The notes: generated by a model not told the origin, from the letters alone. Positions 17,253 through 26,283 are shown, counted from the first letter of the stretch. The stretch is DNA of 64,000 nucleotides from an uncultured Saprospiraceae bacterium (GCA_937928405.1 CALFWZ010000113.1:1-64000), one strand, 5' to 3'. Program-made: numbers and translations.

Positions 17253-18319
17253 TTGCACGATTTCTGTTTTGTAGTTTTTTTACATTGGCGCTTTCGTCTG
17301 TCGTTCAAGGGCAACTACAAAAAGGAAGTTGGATGGTTAATGGAGGGTTGGGATTAAATATTTCTACTTTTCCTACTTTTGGGGAAGCAACTATTTCAAC
17401 ATCAACACGATTTTCTATAGCTCCCGAACTGGCTTATATGGTAACCAATCATTTGATGTTAGGTGGTAAGTTGAGTCTTGAATTGTCTGGAGTAGAAGAA
17501 CTTCGAATTGCACCTGTCGAGCAAAATTTATTAATTCGACATTATTTTAAACAACTGGATGACCTCCATCTATTCTATGGAGGTGAAATTTCTTTTAAGA
17601 AAACGACTTTTTCAGAGATAGGAAGAGACACTAGGATACGCACCAATAAATCTGCTTTTTTGCAGACTGGTCTCCTTTTCTTTTTGCAACAATCCATTGC
17701 GATGGAATTTTTATTTAATTATGAGATGATCAGTGTTAGGTCTTTTAATCAGTCTAATAATTTTGTAGACGGAGGTTCTCTACAGCTAGAAGGTGGATTA
17801 CAGTTTTTTATTCATTCAAAAGATAAAACAAAACCTACTGAGACCGACTATCGTTTTTATCCTGGTAATTGGTTGGTTGGAGGAAGTTTTCAATTGGGAG
17901 GGAATGATTTTTTAAGACCAGAAATTCAACGATTTTGGGGGAGTGGTTGGACGACTGGACTGCGATTGGAAACCGATATAAGTCTGTCGAGTCGAGTTGG
18001 GGTATTAGGGTTGATGCCATTAGTTCGCAAATATTTTAGACCAGAAAAGAAAGGAAAAATATGGTTACAAGCTGGAACCGGTCTGCGGGGTAACTATAGT
18101 AGGATTAGAGATAATGAAACCGATGAATTTTGGTGGACAACTGCTTCTCGAGATTTATTTTTAGAAGGTACGGTAGGGTGGTCGAACTTGATTTCGCCAA
18201 ATTTTACACTCGATTTTTTTATTACCCGTCGATATCAAAAGACCTACCGGAGAAATAATCCTTCGGAGGAACGAACCAACTTTTCCATCGGGTTGGCGAT
18301 TAATGGATTGGTAAGATAA
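17249..18319 (+). CDS. predicted outer-membrane beta-barrel protein, unknown function
   Basis: A 356-residue protein with a signal peptide (about 1-23, cut near VVQG|Q) and alternating hydrophobic/polar strands with many aromatic ends. Two similar halves can be seen: both begin with a W-containing strand followed by GG(F/L)G-type glycines (KGSWMVNGGLGLNI at about 26 and NWLVGGSFQLGG at about 205), suggesting two tandem small barrel domains. It is translationally coupled to udk by an ATGA overlap, but a link to nucleoside metabolism is not otherwise supported. Confidence 0.65.
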   Translation: MIARFLFCSFFTLALSSVVQGQLQKGSWMVNGGLGLNISTFPTFGEATISTSTRFSIAPELAYMVTNHLMLGGKLSLELSGVEELRIAPVEQNLLIRHYFKQLDDLHLFYGGEISFKKTTFSEIGRDTRIRTNKSAFLQTGLLFFLQQSIAMEFLFNYEMISVRSFNQSNNFVDGGSLQLEGGLQFFIHSKDKTKPTETDYRFYPGNWLVGGSFQLGGNDFLRPEIQRFWGSGWTTGLRLETDISLSSRVGVLGLMPLVRKYFRPEKKGKIWLQAGTGLRGNYSRIRDNETDEFWWTTASRDLFLEGTVGWSNLISPNFTLDFFITRRYQKTYRRNNPSEERTNFSIGLAINGLVR

Positions 18320-18325
18320 TGAATG

Positions 18326-18365
18326 AGTTAATTGGTGTCGCGACTGATGGCAACACCAATTAACT
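18326..18365. terminator. bidirectional hairpin terminator
   Basis: Perfect 13-bp stem AGTTAATTGGTGT (18326-18338) and ACACCAATTAACT (18353-18365), sitting in the 62-bp gap between two convergent genes. It can serve both strands. Confidence 0.7.
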
Positions 18366-18381
18366 TAATCAACCAAGCTAG

Positions 18382-19344
18382 CTATTGTTTGACAAAACCT
18401 TTTGTCCATTGCAAACCATCGTGCTGCACCCGAATCCAGTACTTTCCAACGGGTAAATTATGGATAGAAAGATATTGCTCTCCTTGATTTATTTTTCCAT
18501 TCTGCAAGGCTTGTCCACTGATTCCAAAGATTTGATAGTCCATGTTTTTGTCCAATTCAGAATTGATGATCAATTCCGAGGAAGCTAAAGTATTCACCAA
18601 AGATAATCCAGAAAGATTACTATTCGTTACACTAAGAACCAGTGGGTTGCCAAATACATCCGCACAAAAATAAGCCGGCGTATTCATTCCAAACATTCCA
18701 CTGTCAGAAGAAGTTAAACGGAAGGTTACACTGTCTACTTCTGGATTAGAAAATTCAACTTCCATCCATTCGTCCAAAATATAATCCTGACTATTGTCTT
18801 CAAAACGATAGTCCGCTAAATAAAATGGGATGGTTTCTTGTAAGACATTTTCGAGATAAGTATTTATGGTCAGTAAGAAAAAATCTGGATCATTACCCGT
18901 TTCTCCTCCAAATTTCTTTGCAACACCATCACCGTCTCGCATGCTTAGATAGGCATAAGTGCTATTGGTAAAGTGGATCGAAGGAAGCGTAACCATACCA
19001 GAAGTTTGTTCCCTATCCAGTGTTACATAAGATTCTGAAAAAGCATAACTAACGGCATAGGCATGTGATCCGTCTGCGCCTTCACCTACGATAGAACTGT
19101 ACTGATTCATAAATCCAGGGGTCGTCACATCAGTAGTAGCCGAAATAGCCCAGCCACTCCAAAATTCACAATCTTCTCCACAATCTGTGAAAGAATTTGG
19201 GAAAAATAAATTGTCAAAAACAAAGCCGGTATCAGGTGAACTATCATTGATGAATGCTCCCGGTAGAACCGAATCTTCAAAATAAACTTGAGCATTAAGC
19301 CCCAATCCAATAACCAATAATAAAAGTGTAAATAATTTTTTCAT
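18382..19344 (-). CDS. DUF4465 protein with T9SS sorting domain, probable surface cobalamin-binding protein
   Basis: A 320-residue secreted protein: signal peptide (1-18), a DUF4465 beta-sandwich (about 20-232, with the family features FWSGWAISATTDVTTPGF, FFLLTINTYLEN, DSVTFRLTSSDSG and PAYFCADVFG), and a type A sorting domain (about 245-320, ending WIRVQHDGLQWTKGFVKQ). It follows the BtuB-like receptor gene on the same strand, which itself follows a cobalamin riboswitch. From memory, DUF4465 proteins in Bacteroides B12 loci (BtuH) bind cobalamin at the cell surface. Here the anchor would be T9SS-dependent instead of a lipid. The B12 role is an inference from family and position. Confidence 0.78.
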   Translation of the reverse strand: MKKLFTLLLLVIGLGLNAQVYFEDSVLPGAFINDSSPDTGFVFDNLFFPNSFTDCGEDCEFWSGWAISATTDVTTPGFMNQYSSIVGEGADGSHAYAVSYAFSESYVTLDREQTSGMVTLPSIHFTNSTYAYLSMRDGDGVAKKFGGETGNDPDFFLLTINTYLENVLQETIPFYLADYRFEDNSQDYILDEWMEVEFSNPEVDSVTFRLTSSDSGMFGMNTPAYFCADVFGNPLVLSVTNSNLSGLSLVNTLASSELIINSELDKNMDYQIFGISGQALQNGKINQGEQYLSIHNLPVGKYWIRVQHDGLQWTKGFVKQ

Positions 19345-19390
19345 ACTACTGTTTTATTTATTTAATAATTTTACTCTAAATAATATATTC

Positions 19391-19454
19391 AACAATTCAA
19401 CAATTCAACAATTCAACAATTCAACAATTCAACAATTCAACAATTCAACAATTC
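19391..19454. repeat. tandem octamer array (AACAATTC)8
   Basis: Eight perfect copies of AACAATTC, followed by a diverged copy (AACGAATC). The array runs into the stop codon (19453-19455) of the BtuB-like receptor gene and fills the gap before the DUF4465 gene. Confidence 0.95.
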
Positions 19455-21348
19455 AACGAATCTCCGTATTGATATTAAAACTAAGATGACGCCCCGGCAT
19501 TCCCCGTCTTTCTAAAACTCTGTAATCTTTATCCCACAGGTTATTGACACGAAGACTCAGTTGGTGTTGCCACTGTTTTGTTTTTAAGCTATAGCCAAGT
19601 GTCAAATCACTAATGTGATATTCAGAGAGTGTATTGTTATTGAGTGTAGAAACTTCCCCCACGAATCGATGTTGGAAAGTAAATATTGCAGATTGATAAT
19701 TAATTTTTATGATAGAAAAAAACTGTTGTTTAGGCGTGTAAATTAGTTGACTACCAGCAGCGATTTGTGGTCGATTGATACTTTTTTTGTGGATAGATCT
19801 CAATTGATTATATCCAAGAGACACTTTAATTATAGTGTTTTTGGCTTCGCCACTCAACTCCAAACGATGTTCTAATCCCTCACTTTTTACGGCAGCAATA
19901 TTGGTTGGTGCATAAGTAAAACTACCCTCCGGTAAGATCCATCTAATCCAGTTTTTAATATCTCTCCGAAACCCTGTCAAACTATAACGCCCCGTCCAAT
20001 TTTCTGATTTAATAAAATGAATATCTAGTCCCAACTCTCGACTCCAACCACTTTCTGGTAACAAATCTGGATTACCTGTTGGAAAATAATAGAGTGCATT
20101 TAAATTAGGAGCTCGATAATTTCGACTCACGCGTCCTCGCAAGGTCGTCCACTTCCACGGCCGAAAAACCATCCCGAGACTTGGTACTAAAGGAAAGTGT
20201 TTTCCATCCTGCCATTCCTGTCGTAGACTAAAATCGAACGACAAGCGTCGCCAATCTGTTTTCCAATTCGACCAGATAGCCAGACGATTTTGGGTAATAC
20301 TATTTTCGTATAAATCTGTTTTAGCTCGATAGAAAGTTTCTTGAACGCCTATTGTCAGTCGATGTATTTTACCAATATTCTTTGTTCCTGTTATTTGACC
20401 AAGCAAGGTATTGAACTGACTCAGATCGTCAAGCCTGATAAGCGAATCTACGTATCTAAGGTCCTCTTCGTACCAGGCAGCTTGGGCTTTGACAAGCCAG
20501 TCATCTCCAGCATATTGCCAGTCAGCAGCCAAGCGTTTGGTCTCATCAAGCTGATACGCCACGGATCGAGTTTGAGCCGCATGCGGCGGTAATTGACGGT
20601 CCATAGTCTGATACCAAAAATAAGCGTTCAGCGTCTGTCGAGGGGTGATTCGATAATGCAGTTCTTGTAGACTTCCCCATTGTTTAGTCGCAGCGTTGGT
20701 CTGTTGTCGACGAGGTAAATTTTCACTAATGAAATAGTTGAAATCATTGTCTGCCTTTTGATAGAATACTCGATTGATAAATTGGAATTTTTCGTTACCA
20801 TATCCAATTTTTAAACCTTGCTGTTCCAAACCGAACGCGCCGTTTGTAGCGGTATACTGTCCGATTAGATTTTGCTTTTTCCAGTTCGTTTTATTATCGA
20901 GTTGGACGGTTCCGCCAATAGCTCCGTTGCCCCACGCTGCGGTATTTCCACCATAATGTACCGCCACTTCGTCAATAAAAATAGCGGGAAGCAAAGAAAA
21001 ATCAAGCTGCCCTAACATTGGATTTTCAAGAGGTAACCCATTCCATAATACCCGTGTATGTTCTGCGCTACCTCCACGAATAGAAGTTGTGGCGGAGCTT
21101 CCACCACCAAAAGATTTGACAAATACACCTGCGGATTGGGCGAGCAATTCTCCGACGTGAGTTGCTGGTTGTTGATGAAGAACATCCTTGTCTACTTGAT
21201 CTATTTGTTCACCACTAAAAATGGGTTTCTCTGCTATTGTAATGATCGGCAATGATAAGGTATCTTCTTGCGCCAATAGCTTAGTCGCCCATCCCGTAAG
21301 GAACAGCAGAACAAATAAAAGGCAACCTTTACTAAGTGCACGATGCAT
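19453..21348 (-). CDS. btuB: TonB-dependent receptor, BtuB-like vitamin B12 transporter
   Basis: A 631-residue outer-membrane receptor. Signal peptide (1-26), TonB-box-like segment (DTLSLPIITIAEKP), plug domain (about 50-155, with SIRGGSAEHTRVLWNGLPL and GNGAIGGTVQLDN), then a barrel ending in a polar, charged C-terminus. Length fits BtuB (about 600) more than SusC-type receptors and it lacks a CarboxypepD_reg domain. A well-formed cobalamin riboswitch lies in its leader (21495-21667), which is the main reason for calling vitamin B12 as substrate. The DUF4465 gene follows. The last codons lie inside the octamer array. Confidence 0.87.
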   Translation of the reverse strand: MHRALSKGCLLFVLLFLTGWATKLLAQEDTLSLPIITIAEKPIFSGEQIDQVDKDVLHQQPATHVGELLAQSAGVFVKSFGGGSSATTSIRGGSAEHTRVLWNGLPLENPMLGQLDFSLLPAIFIDEVAVHYGGNTAAWGNGAIGGTVQLDNKTNWKKQNLIGQYTATNGAFGLEQQGLKIGYGNEKFQFINRVFYQKADNDFNYFISENLPRRQQTNAATKQWGSLQELHYRITPRQTLNAYFWYQTMDRQLPPHAAQTRSVAYQLDETKRLAADWQYAGDDWLVKAQAAWYEEDLRYVDSLIRLDDLSQFNTLLGQITGTKNIGKIHRLTIGVQETFYRAKTDLYENSITQNRLAIWSNWKTDWRRLSFDFSLRQEWQDGKHFPLVPSLGMVFRPWKWTTLRGRVSRNYRAPNLNALYYFPTGNPDLLPESGWSRELGLDIHFIKSENWTGRYSLTGFRRDIKNWIRWILPEGSFTYAPTNIAAVKSEGLEHRLELSGEAKNTIIKVSLGYNQLRSIHKKSINRPQIAAGSQLIYTPKQQFFSIIKINYQSAIFTFQHRFVGEVSTLNNNTLSEYHISDLTLGYSLKTKQWQHQLSLRVNNLWDKDYRVLERRGMPGRHLSFNINTEIR

Positions 21349-21494
21349 TCTAAAAAATAATGGGAAAAGAGCAGATAGGGGAGCAGTGGTTAGCAGTTCC
21401 GAGAAGTGGATACTACCTACCAGTAAATCGACGAGTTGGGTCGATTATTTCCGATATCCATTCTTGCTATTATCCCGATAGAAAAATGAAAAAT

Positions 21495-21667
21495 ATAGTT
21501 CGGAGGCAGGTCTTCTGACTTATTGTCCCCTGATTTTTCCTTCCCATCCCTCGGTAGGGGGACAGTGGATTTGTAAAATAGGGTTGGATGACAACTTACA
21601 GCTGCGGGAACAGTTTTCGAATCACACGAAATTCCCTTTTAATCCAAAACGAGTTTGGAACCAACGA
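21495..21667 (-). ncRNA. cobalamin (adenosylcobalamin) riboswitch
   Basis: Read on the minus strand, the leader shows the conserved blocks in order: GGTTCC and TTAAAAGGGAA, GTGTGATTCGAAAACTG, TTCCCGCAGCTGTAA, then CCACTGTCCCCC with GGGATGGGAAGG, and finally the B12 box AGTCAGAAGACCTGCC (21505-21520). These match the cobalamin riboswitch consensus well. It lies 147 bases upstream of the receptor start codon, where it would reduce expression when B12 is plentiful. A -7-like motif TACCTTTG (21673-21680, minus strand) lies just in front, which fits a promoter for this transcript. Confidence 0.95.
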
Positions 21668-21725
21668 GGATGCAAAGGTAGTTCTTTTTGGGGAGTTGAG
21701 AGAAAGATTCTTTATTGAGTTGGAT

Positions 21726-22139
21726 TTAAGCCGGTCGTCGATATCCCATTCCTCTAAACGAAGCAATCAAGGTCTGATCATTTTCTCGTCGGATGGCTAC
21801 GTCTAGGGTCACCATTTTTTTTGAGGAGGAAACTTCGGTCGCTTCAGCGATCAGCACTTCACCTTCTTTTGCTGGTTGATGATAATTGATTTGACCATTG
21901 ATAGAAACGGCCATCTGTCCCAATCCGTTGGCGGCAAATGCAAAAGCACTATCTGCAAAGGCAAAGGCAATTCCGCCATGCAAAATTCCAAAGCCATTCA
22001 GCATGTTTTGTTTGACCGTCATTTTAATTTTACAATGACCAACTTCTAACAAGACGGGTTCAATTCCCATCCATTGGCTACAATAATCTTTTTCCATCAT
22101 TTGCTGAAAGACGGCGGTAGGATCGGTGGGATTTGACAT
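21726..22139 (-). CDS. paaI: PaaI-family hotdog thioesterase
   Basis: A 137-residue hotdog-fold acyl-CoA thioesterase. It contains the PaaI signature NGFGILHGGIAFAFADSAFAFAAN (active-site HGG and downstream acidic residue) and the strand SINGQINYHQPAKEGEVLIAEA. PaaI hydrolyses dead-end CoA esters of the phenylacetate pathway and frees CoA. It is the last gene of the paa cluster, 36 bases after paaD. The family name is secure; the exact substrate is inferred from context. Confidence 0.9.
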   Translation of the reverse strand: MSNPTDPTAVFQQMMEKDYCSQWMGIEPVLLEVGHCKIKMTVKQNMLNGFGILHGGIAFAFADSAFAFAANGLGQMAVSINGQINYHQPAKEGEVLIAEATEVSSSKKMVTLDVAIRRENDQTLIASFRGMGYRRPA

Positions 22140-22175
22140 GATTTTATTTTTGTAAAAAGAAGCAGTCTAATATAC

Positions 22176-22679
22176 TTATTTCAAACACTTAAAATAATCG
22201 AACGGCTCTAGACAATCTTCACATTGAAAAAGTGCTTTGCAAGCCGTAGAACCAAACTGACTGACCATTTTTGTATTCGAAGAACCACAGTTGGTACATT
22301 TAACAATTCTTTTTCCGTCGATTAGTGCAAACTTATCTGATTGCGTATCCAAGGGAGCGGCTATGCCGTATGCTTCTAATGCTGCTCGACCAGCAGGAGT
22401 GATCCAGTCGGTCGTCCAAGCAGGAGCTAATACTAGTTTGATCGTCGCATCATACCCTCTTTTTTTCAGTGCACGTTTGATGTCTACGGCCATCGTATCC
22501 ATAGCTGGACAGCCCGAGTAAGTGGGCGTGAGTTTAACATGTACGTGTTGATCTTCGAGGGTCACTTCGCGTACGACGCCCATGTCCATGATCGAAAGAA
22601 CGGGAATTTCCGGATCAGTGATTTCCAATAATGCCTCTTGCACGAGTGTGGGTAATGATTGAAGATCTGCGGCTACCAT
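22176..22679 (-). CDS. paaD: phenylacetyl-CoA epoxidase accessory subunit PaaD
   Basis: A 167-residue protein. The N-terminal MIP18/DUF59 domain (about 1-100: LLEITDPEIPVLSIMDMGVV, TPTYSGCPAMD) belongs to iron-sulfur assembly factors; the C-terminal zinc-finger-like part has C-x2-C and C-x2-C pairs (KCTNCGSS and FQCEDCLEPFDYFKC). PaaD is thought to mature the diiron centre of the epoxidase. The start overlaps the paaC stop by seven bases, so translation is coupled. Confidence 0.93.
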   Translation of the reverse strand: MVAADLQSLPTLVQEALLEITDPEIPVLSIMDMGVVREVTLEDQHVHVKLTPTYSGCPAMDTMAVDIKRALKKRGYDATIKLVLAPAWTTDWITPAGRAALEAYGIAAPLDTQSDKFALIDGKRIVKCTNCGSSNTKMVSQFGSTACKALFQCEDCLEPFDYFKCLK

Positions 22680-23434
22680 GTCATGTTGGGATAAGCGCGT
22701 TGCATGTATTGCAGCTCTGCGAGGATGAAGCCAAGTTGTTCGGAATGAATTCCTTTTTTACCGTCTGTTTTTCGCGGAGGTGCTGAAGGAATTTCTAAAT
22801 TTGCTTTCGCAAAAACATCTTTTATGGTTTGGCGGTAAGTAGTTTCGATGGTTTTTAAGTTGGCACCAATACCTGCTTCGTGCATGATTTTTTCCGTTGC
22901 TGTTTCTTCAAAAAACTCGTAGGTAAAAGGATATAAATCATTGATGGCCGTTTGCATGCGTTGATGACTCTCTTGGGTGCCATCTCCCAATCGTTCCATC
23001 CAAGAAGAAGAAAATCGTAAATGATATCTAGATTCTTTAATAGATTTAGCGGCGACGGCCGCAATCATCTCATCTTTGCTATTGACCAATTGTTCTAGTA
23101 ATGGTAGATGAAAAGCATCAAATAAAAACTGTCGACCAATTACGTAAGCAAAGTCTTTATTGGCTTGTTCCACCAACCAAGTATGGCGATATTCCCGATC
23201 TACTCTTTTCATGGCAATGGTATCTTCAGTGGCTTCGCCTCCGGTCAGTTCCGCCGCATACTGAAAATAACTTCTAACCTGTCCAAATAAATCCAGTGAA
23301 ATATTCGTCAACGCAATATCCGTTTCCAGGCTTGGCCCATGACCACAAAGTTCCGATAATCGATGCCCTAAGATTAAGGAGTTATCCCCCAATATCAATA
23401 AATAATCGATCAGACTTTTATTCTTATTTTCCAT
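22673..23434 (-). CDS. paaC: phenylacetyl-CoA epoxidase structural subunit PaaC
   Basis: A 253-residue ferritin-like helical protein. PaaC pairs with the catalytic PaaA subunit in the ring-1,2-epoxidase that turns phenylacetyl-CoA into the 1,2-epoxide. Family features are LLILGDNSLILGHRLSELCGHGPSLE at the N-terminus (GHGP motif), LTNISLDLFGQ and the ESRYHLRFSSSWMERLGDGT segment near 130-155. It lacks the full diiron ligand set, as expected for PaaC. Follows paaB and overlaps paaD. Confidence 0.94.
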   Translation of the reverse strand: MENKNKSLIDYLLILGDNSLILGHRLSELCGHGPSLETDIALTNISLDLFGQVRSYFQYAAELTGGEATEDTIAMKRVDREYRHTWLVEQANKDFAYVIGRQFLFDAFHLPLLEQLVNSKDEMIAAVAAKSIKESRYHLRFSSSWMERLGDGTQESHQRMQTAINDLYPFTYEFFEETATEKIMHEAGIGANLKTIETTYRQTIKDVFAKANLEIPSAPPRKTDGKKGIHSEQLGFILAELQYMQRAYPNMTW

Positions 23435-23482
23435 AATACTTTCATTCTAAAAATGAAAAAAATAATATTTATCAACACCTTG

Positions 23483-23522
23483 CCTGCCGGCAGGAATCAA
23501 CAAATCAACAAATCAACAAATC
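23483..23522. repeat. composite repeat: CCTGCCGGCAGG palindrome plus AACAAATC octamers
   Basis: A perfect 12-bp palindrome CCTGCCGGCAGG (23483-23494) is followed by AATC and three copies of AACAAATC (23499-23522), ending three bases before the paaB stop. A second composite with the same two parts lies at 39261-39310 in the opposite orientation. Confidence 0.85.
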
Positions 23523-23524
23523 AA

Positions 23525-23806
23525 TCAAATATGTTCTAACTCATCGGGCAAATCATAAAACGTTGGATGGCGATAAGCTTTGTCTTTTGCGGGATCAAAC
23601 ATCTCTCCATTTTCACTAGGATTAGAGGCTGTAATATGCTTACTTTCTACCACCCAAATACTAACACCTTCCTGTCGTCGGGTATATACATCGCGGGCAT
23701 TTTCCATGGCCATCTTAGCGTCTTCGGCGTGTAAGCTTCCAACGTGTCGATGTTCTAAACCATTTTTGCTACGGATAAATACTTCCCAGATTGGATTTCC
23801 TTTCAT
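23525..23806 (-). CDS. paaB: phenylacetyl-CoA epoxidase subunit PaaB
   Basis: A 93-residue subunit of the epoxidase. It begins MKGNPIWEVFIRSKNGLEHRH and contains HVGSLHAEDAKMAMENARDVYTRR, both diagnostic of PaaB, and ends in the YRHPTFYDLPDELEHI segment. The frame is open further upstream to 23977, but that part overlaps paaA in another frame; the ATG at 23806 gives the normal length of about 95, so I chose it. PaaB is thought to help complex assembly. It lies 40 bases after paaA. Confidence 0.93.
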   Translation of the reverse strand: MKGNPIWEVFIRSKNGLEHRHVGSLHAEDAKMAMENARDVYTRRQEGVSIWVVESKHITASNPSENGEMFDPAKDKAYRHPTFYDLPDELEHI

Positions 23807-23846
23807 GTTATATTGATTAGTTATAATCGTGTAATTGGTAAATAAA

Positions 23847-24800
23847 TTAGCTTGCTTCTGCGGTTCTTTCTTTTTCCGCTCGTTTTTCTGCATGTGCTCT
23901 GGCTGCATTTCGCACCCATGCTCCATTATTCCAGGCATCGTTGCGAGCTTGCAGACGTTCTTTGTTGCAAGGGCCATTCCCTTTTACCACTTGCCAAAAC
24001 TCATCCCAATCAATTTCGCCAAAATCATAATGTTGACGTTCTTCGTTCCATTTTAAATCTGGATCAGGTACCGTGATTCCGAGAATTTCGGCTTGAGGAA
24101 TCGTGATGTCTATAAATTGTTGACGAAGCTCATCATTGGTCTTTCGCTTAATTTTCCATTTAACAGATTGTTCTGTGTTTGGAGATTCTGCATCCCTTGG
24201 ACCAAACATCATCAATGATGGCCACCACCAACGATTCAGCGCATCTTGTGCCATCGCTTTTTGTTCTGGTGTACCTTCACAAAGTGTCAACATGATTTCA
24301 TATCCTTGTCTTTGGTGGAAGCTTTCTTCTTTACAAATTCGCACCATTGCTCTGGCGTAAGGACCAAAAGAAGTTCGAGTCAACATGACTTGATTAATAA
24401 TGGCAGCACCGTCTACTAGCCAGCCAATGGCGCCGATATCAGCCCAAGTCATGGTTGGATAATTAAAGATGCTGGAATATTTTGCTTTACCAATATGTAA
24501 TTGGTGGAATAGTTCGTCACGACTAATACCCAGCGTTTCAGCGGCGCTGTAAAGATAGAGTCCGTGGCCAGCTTCATCTTGGACTTTGGCTAACAAACCT
24601 ACTTTACGTCGTAGGGTAGGAGTACGGGTAATCCAATTTCCTTCCGGTAACATCCCTACAATTTCTGAATGAGCATGTTGAGAAATTTGACGAATATGTG
24701 TTTTTCGATATTTTTCGGGCATCCAATCTTTGGGTTCGATTTTTTCTCCAGCGTCGATTCTTGCCTGAAAAGCTGCTTCTTGATCCACTATTTTTTCCAT
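23847..24800 (-). CDS. paaA: phenylacetyl-CoA epoxidase catalytic subunit PaaA
   Basis: The 317-residue diiron oxygenase subunit. Iron ligands sit in the expected four-helix pattern: an early glutamate in [15 protein letters not shown], the [14 protein letters not shown] helix (ExxH), and the [13 protein letters not shown] helix (ExxH). Length agrees with PaaA (about 310), and the C-terminus is extended by a charged tail. It inserts one oxygen atom from O2 into the aromatic ring of phenylacetyl-CoA, with electrons from PaaE. It starts the A-B-C-D-I run, 197 bases after paaE. Confidence 0.95.
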   Translation of the reverse strand: MEKIVDQEAAFQARIDAGEKIEPKDWMPEKYRKTHIRQISQHAHSEIVGMLPEGNWITRTPTLRRKVGLLAKVQDEAGHGLYLYSAAETLGISRDELFHQLHIGKAKYSSIFNYPTMTWADIGAIGWLVDGAAIINQVMLTRTSFGPYARAMVRICKEESFHQRQGYEIMLTLCEGTPEQKAMAQDALNRWWWPSLMMFGPRDAESPNTEQSVKWKIKRKTNDELRQQFIDITIPQAEILGITVPDPDLKWNEERQHYDFGEIDWDEFWQVVKGNGPCNKERLQARNDAWNNGAWVRNAARAHAEKRAEKERTAEAS

Positions 24801-24997
24801 AATATTCTATTTTTAAATATTTTGTATACCTACGAAAAAAAGAAATTTTTCTGTCAAAGAAATTATTATTAACTTTTGTTAGGATGTTCAATTAAGAATA
24901 AAAATATAGATTTACCTTAATTGAGATAGTTTACAAATTCTCTGAATTTTACATTTTAATTTTTTTATAAAAAAACACGCTAAAACACATTATCATA

Positions 24998-26068
24998 TCA
25001 AACATCAAAATCCACCACCACCTTTTCTGAAATGGGTAAGGCCTGACAAGTTAATATATAACCTGCCTTAATTTCTTCCTCTTCCAAGCCGTAGTTGACT
25101 AAGGTTTCTACTTTTCCTTCGATCAATTTGGCGCGGCAAGTACAACAAACGCCACCTTTGCAAGCATAGGGTAAATCTGCACTATTCCGCATCGCAGCGT
25201 CTAGTAAATTATCAGAGCCTTGTGCTATTGTAAAATTAGTGGTAATGCCACCTTCTATAATTGTTACATCAGAAACCTTACCACTCAGTTGTTTGGCAAT
25301 CTCTTTTCGTTTTTCAGGAGCACCGCCGGTATTGAATAGTTCAAAATGAATACGATCCTTTGGTACCTTTTTTTCTAATAAAAAATCTCGAATTAAAAGC
25401 ACCATTGGTTCTGGGCCACAAGAAAAATAATGGTCAATCTGTTCTATATCACAAATGGTCTTAAAGATAATTTCCATTTTTTCTGCATCGGGCCGACCAT
25501 TGAAAAGCGGAACGCTCCGTCGTTCGCGGGTTAAAAAATAAAATATTTCCAACCGCTCCATAAATCTGTTTTTCAATCCTTCTAATTCCTCTTTTAGAAT
25601 GATGGAATTGACCGTTTGGTTGACGTAGAAGAGTTTGAAGGTAGCGTTTGGCTCGGCTTGTAAATGGGTTTTGATAATGGACAAAATTGGTGTGATACCA
25701 CTTCCCGCTGCGAACGCCACATAGTTGCGCGCCTGGTCTGGTGCTACGGGAACGAAAAAACTTCCGTTGGGCGGTAGCACCTCTAGGGTGTCACCGGCTT
25801 TTAGTATTTGATTGGCGTAAGTAGAAAATTTTCCTTCTGGAATTTGCTTAATTCCTACCTGCCAAGCATCATCCATTGGACTAGAACAAAGCGAATAAGA
25901 TCGCCGAACAGATTCTCCATTGATATCCGCAATCAGCGTAAGATACTGCCCTTGTTGGTAGGCAAACGCTGGGCGAATATCCATTGGGACATCTAGGGTC
26001 AGAATCGTACAATCTTCCGTCGTTTTTTCGACCGCAGCCACTGATAACTTGTATGATTTCTTACTCAT
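24998..26068 (-). CDS. paaE: phenylacetyl-CoA epoxidase reductase subunit PaaE
   Basis: A 356-residue NAD(P)H-dependent ferredoxin reductase that feeds electrons to PaaA. Order: FAD-binding barrel with RSYSLCSSP (about 55-63), NAD(P)-binding domain with GSGITPILSI (about 122-131) and YFSCGPEPM (about 213-221), then a C-terminal plant-type [2Fe-2S] domain with CKGGVCCTCRAK and a later single cysteine (LTCQALP). In E. coli paaE follows paaABCD; here it comes first. The 197-bp gap to paaA is A/T-rich without a clear hairpin. Confidence 0.94.
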   Translation of the reverse strand: MSKKSYKLSVAAVEKTTEDCTILTLDVPMDIRPAFAYQQGQYLTLIADINGESVRRSYSLCSSPMDDAWQVGIKQIPEGKFSTYANQILKAGDTLEVLPPNGSFFVPVAPDQARNYVAFAAGSGITPILSIIKTHLQAEPNATFKLFYVNQTVNSIILKEELEGLKNRFMERLEIFYFLTRERRSVPLFNGRPDAEKMEIIFKTICDIEQIDHYFSCGPEPMVLLIRDFLLEKKVPKDRIHFELFNTGGAPEKRKEIAKQLSGKVSDVTIIEGGITTNFTIAQGSDNLLDAAMRNSADLPYACKGGVCCTCRAKLIEGKVETLVNYGLEEEEIKAGYILTCQALPISEKVVVDFDV

Positions 26069-26283
26069 TGCGAATTTTATGGTAGTGAATATTACACGCT
26101 CTAATTTACGATAAATAGATCAGATTTCTAACAAAACTAACGATTGATAGTTTAAAATGCAAGTAATTTTTTTTGCCTATTATTTAATCCAGCCAGTAAG
26201 CGATGAAAATTAAGGCCAAGATGGTATTCTAGGGCTATCTTGGTAAAACTTGCGTAACTTCACGTTTTATTTCAAATTACAAA

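Noticed and set aside
19391-19454. CRISPR array
   Set aside because: The 8-bp units are direct tandem copies without spacers, and no cas genes are present.
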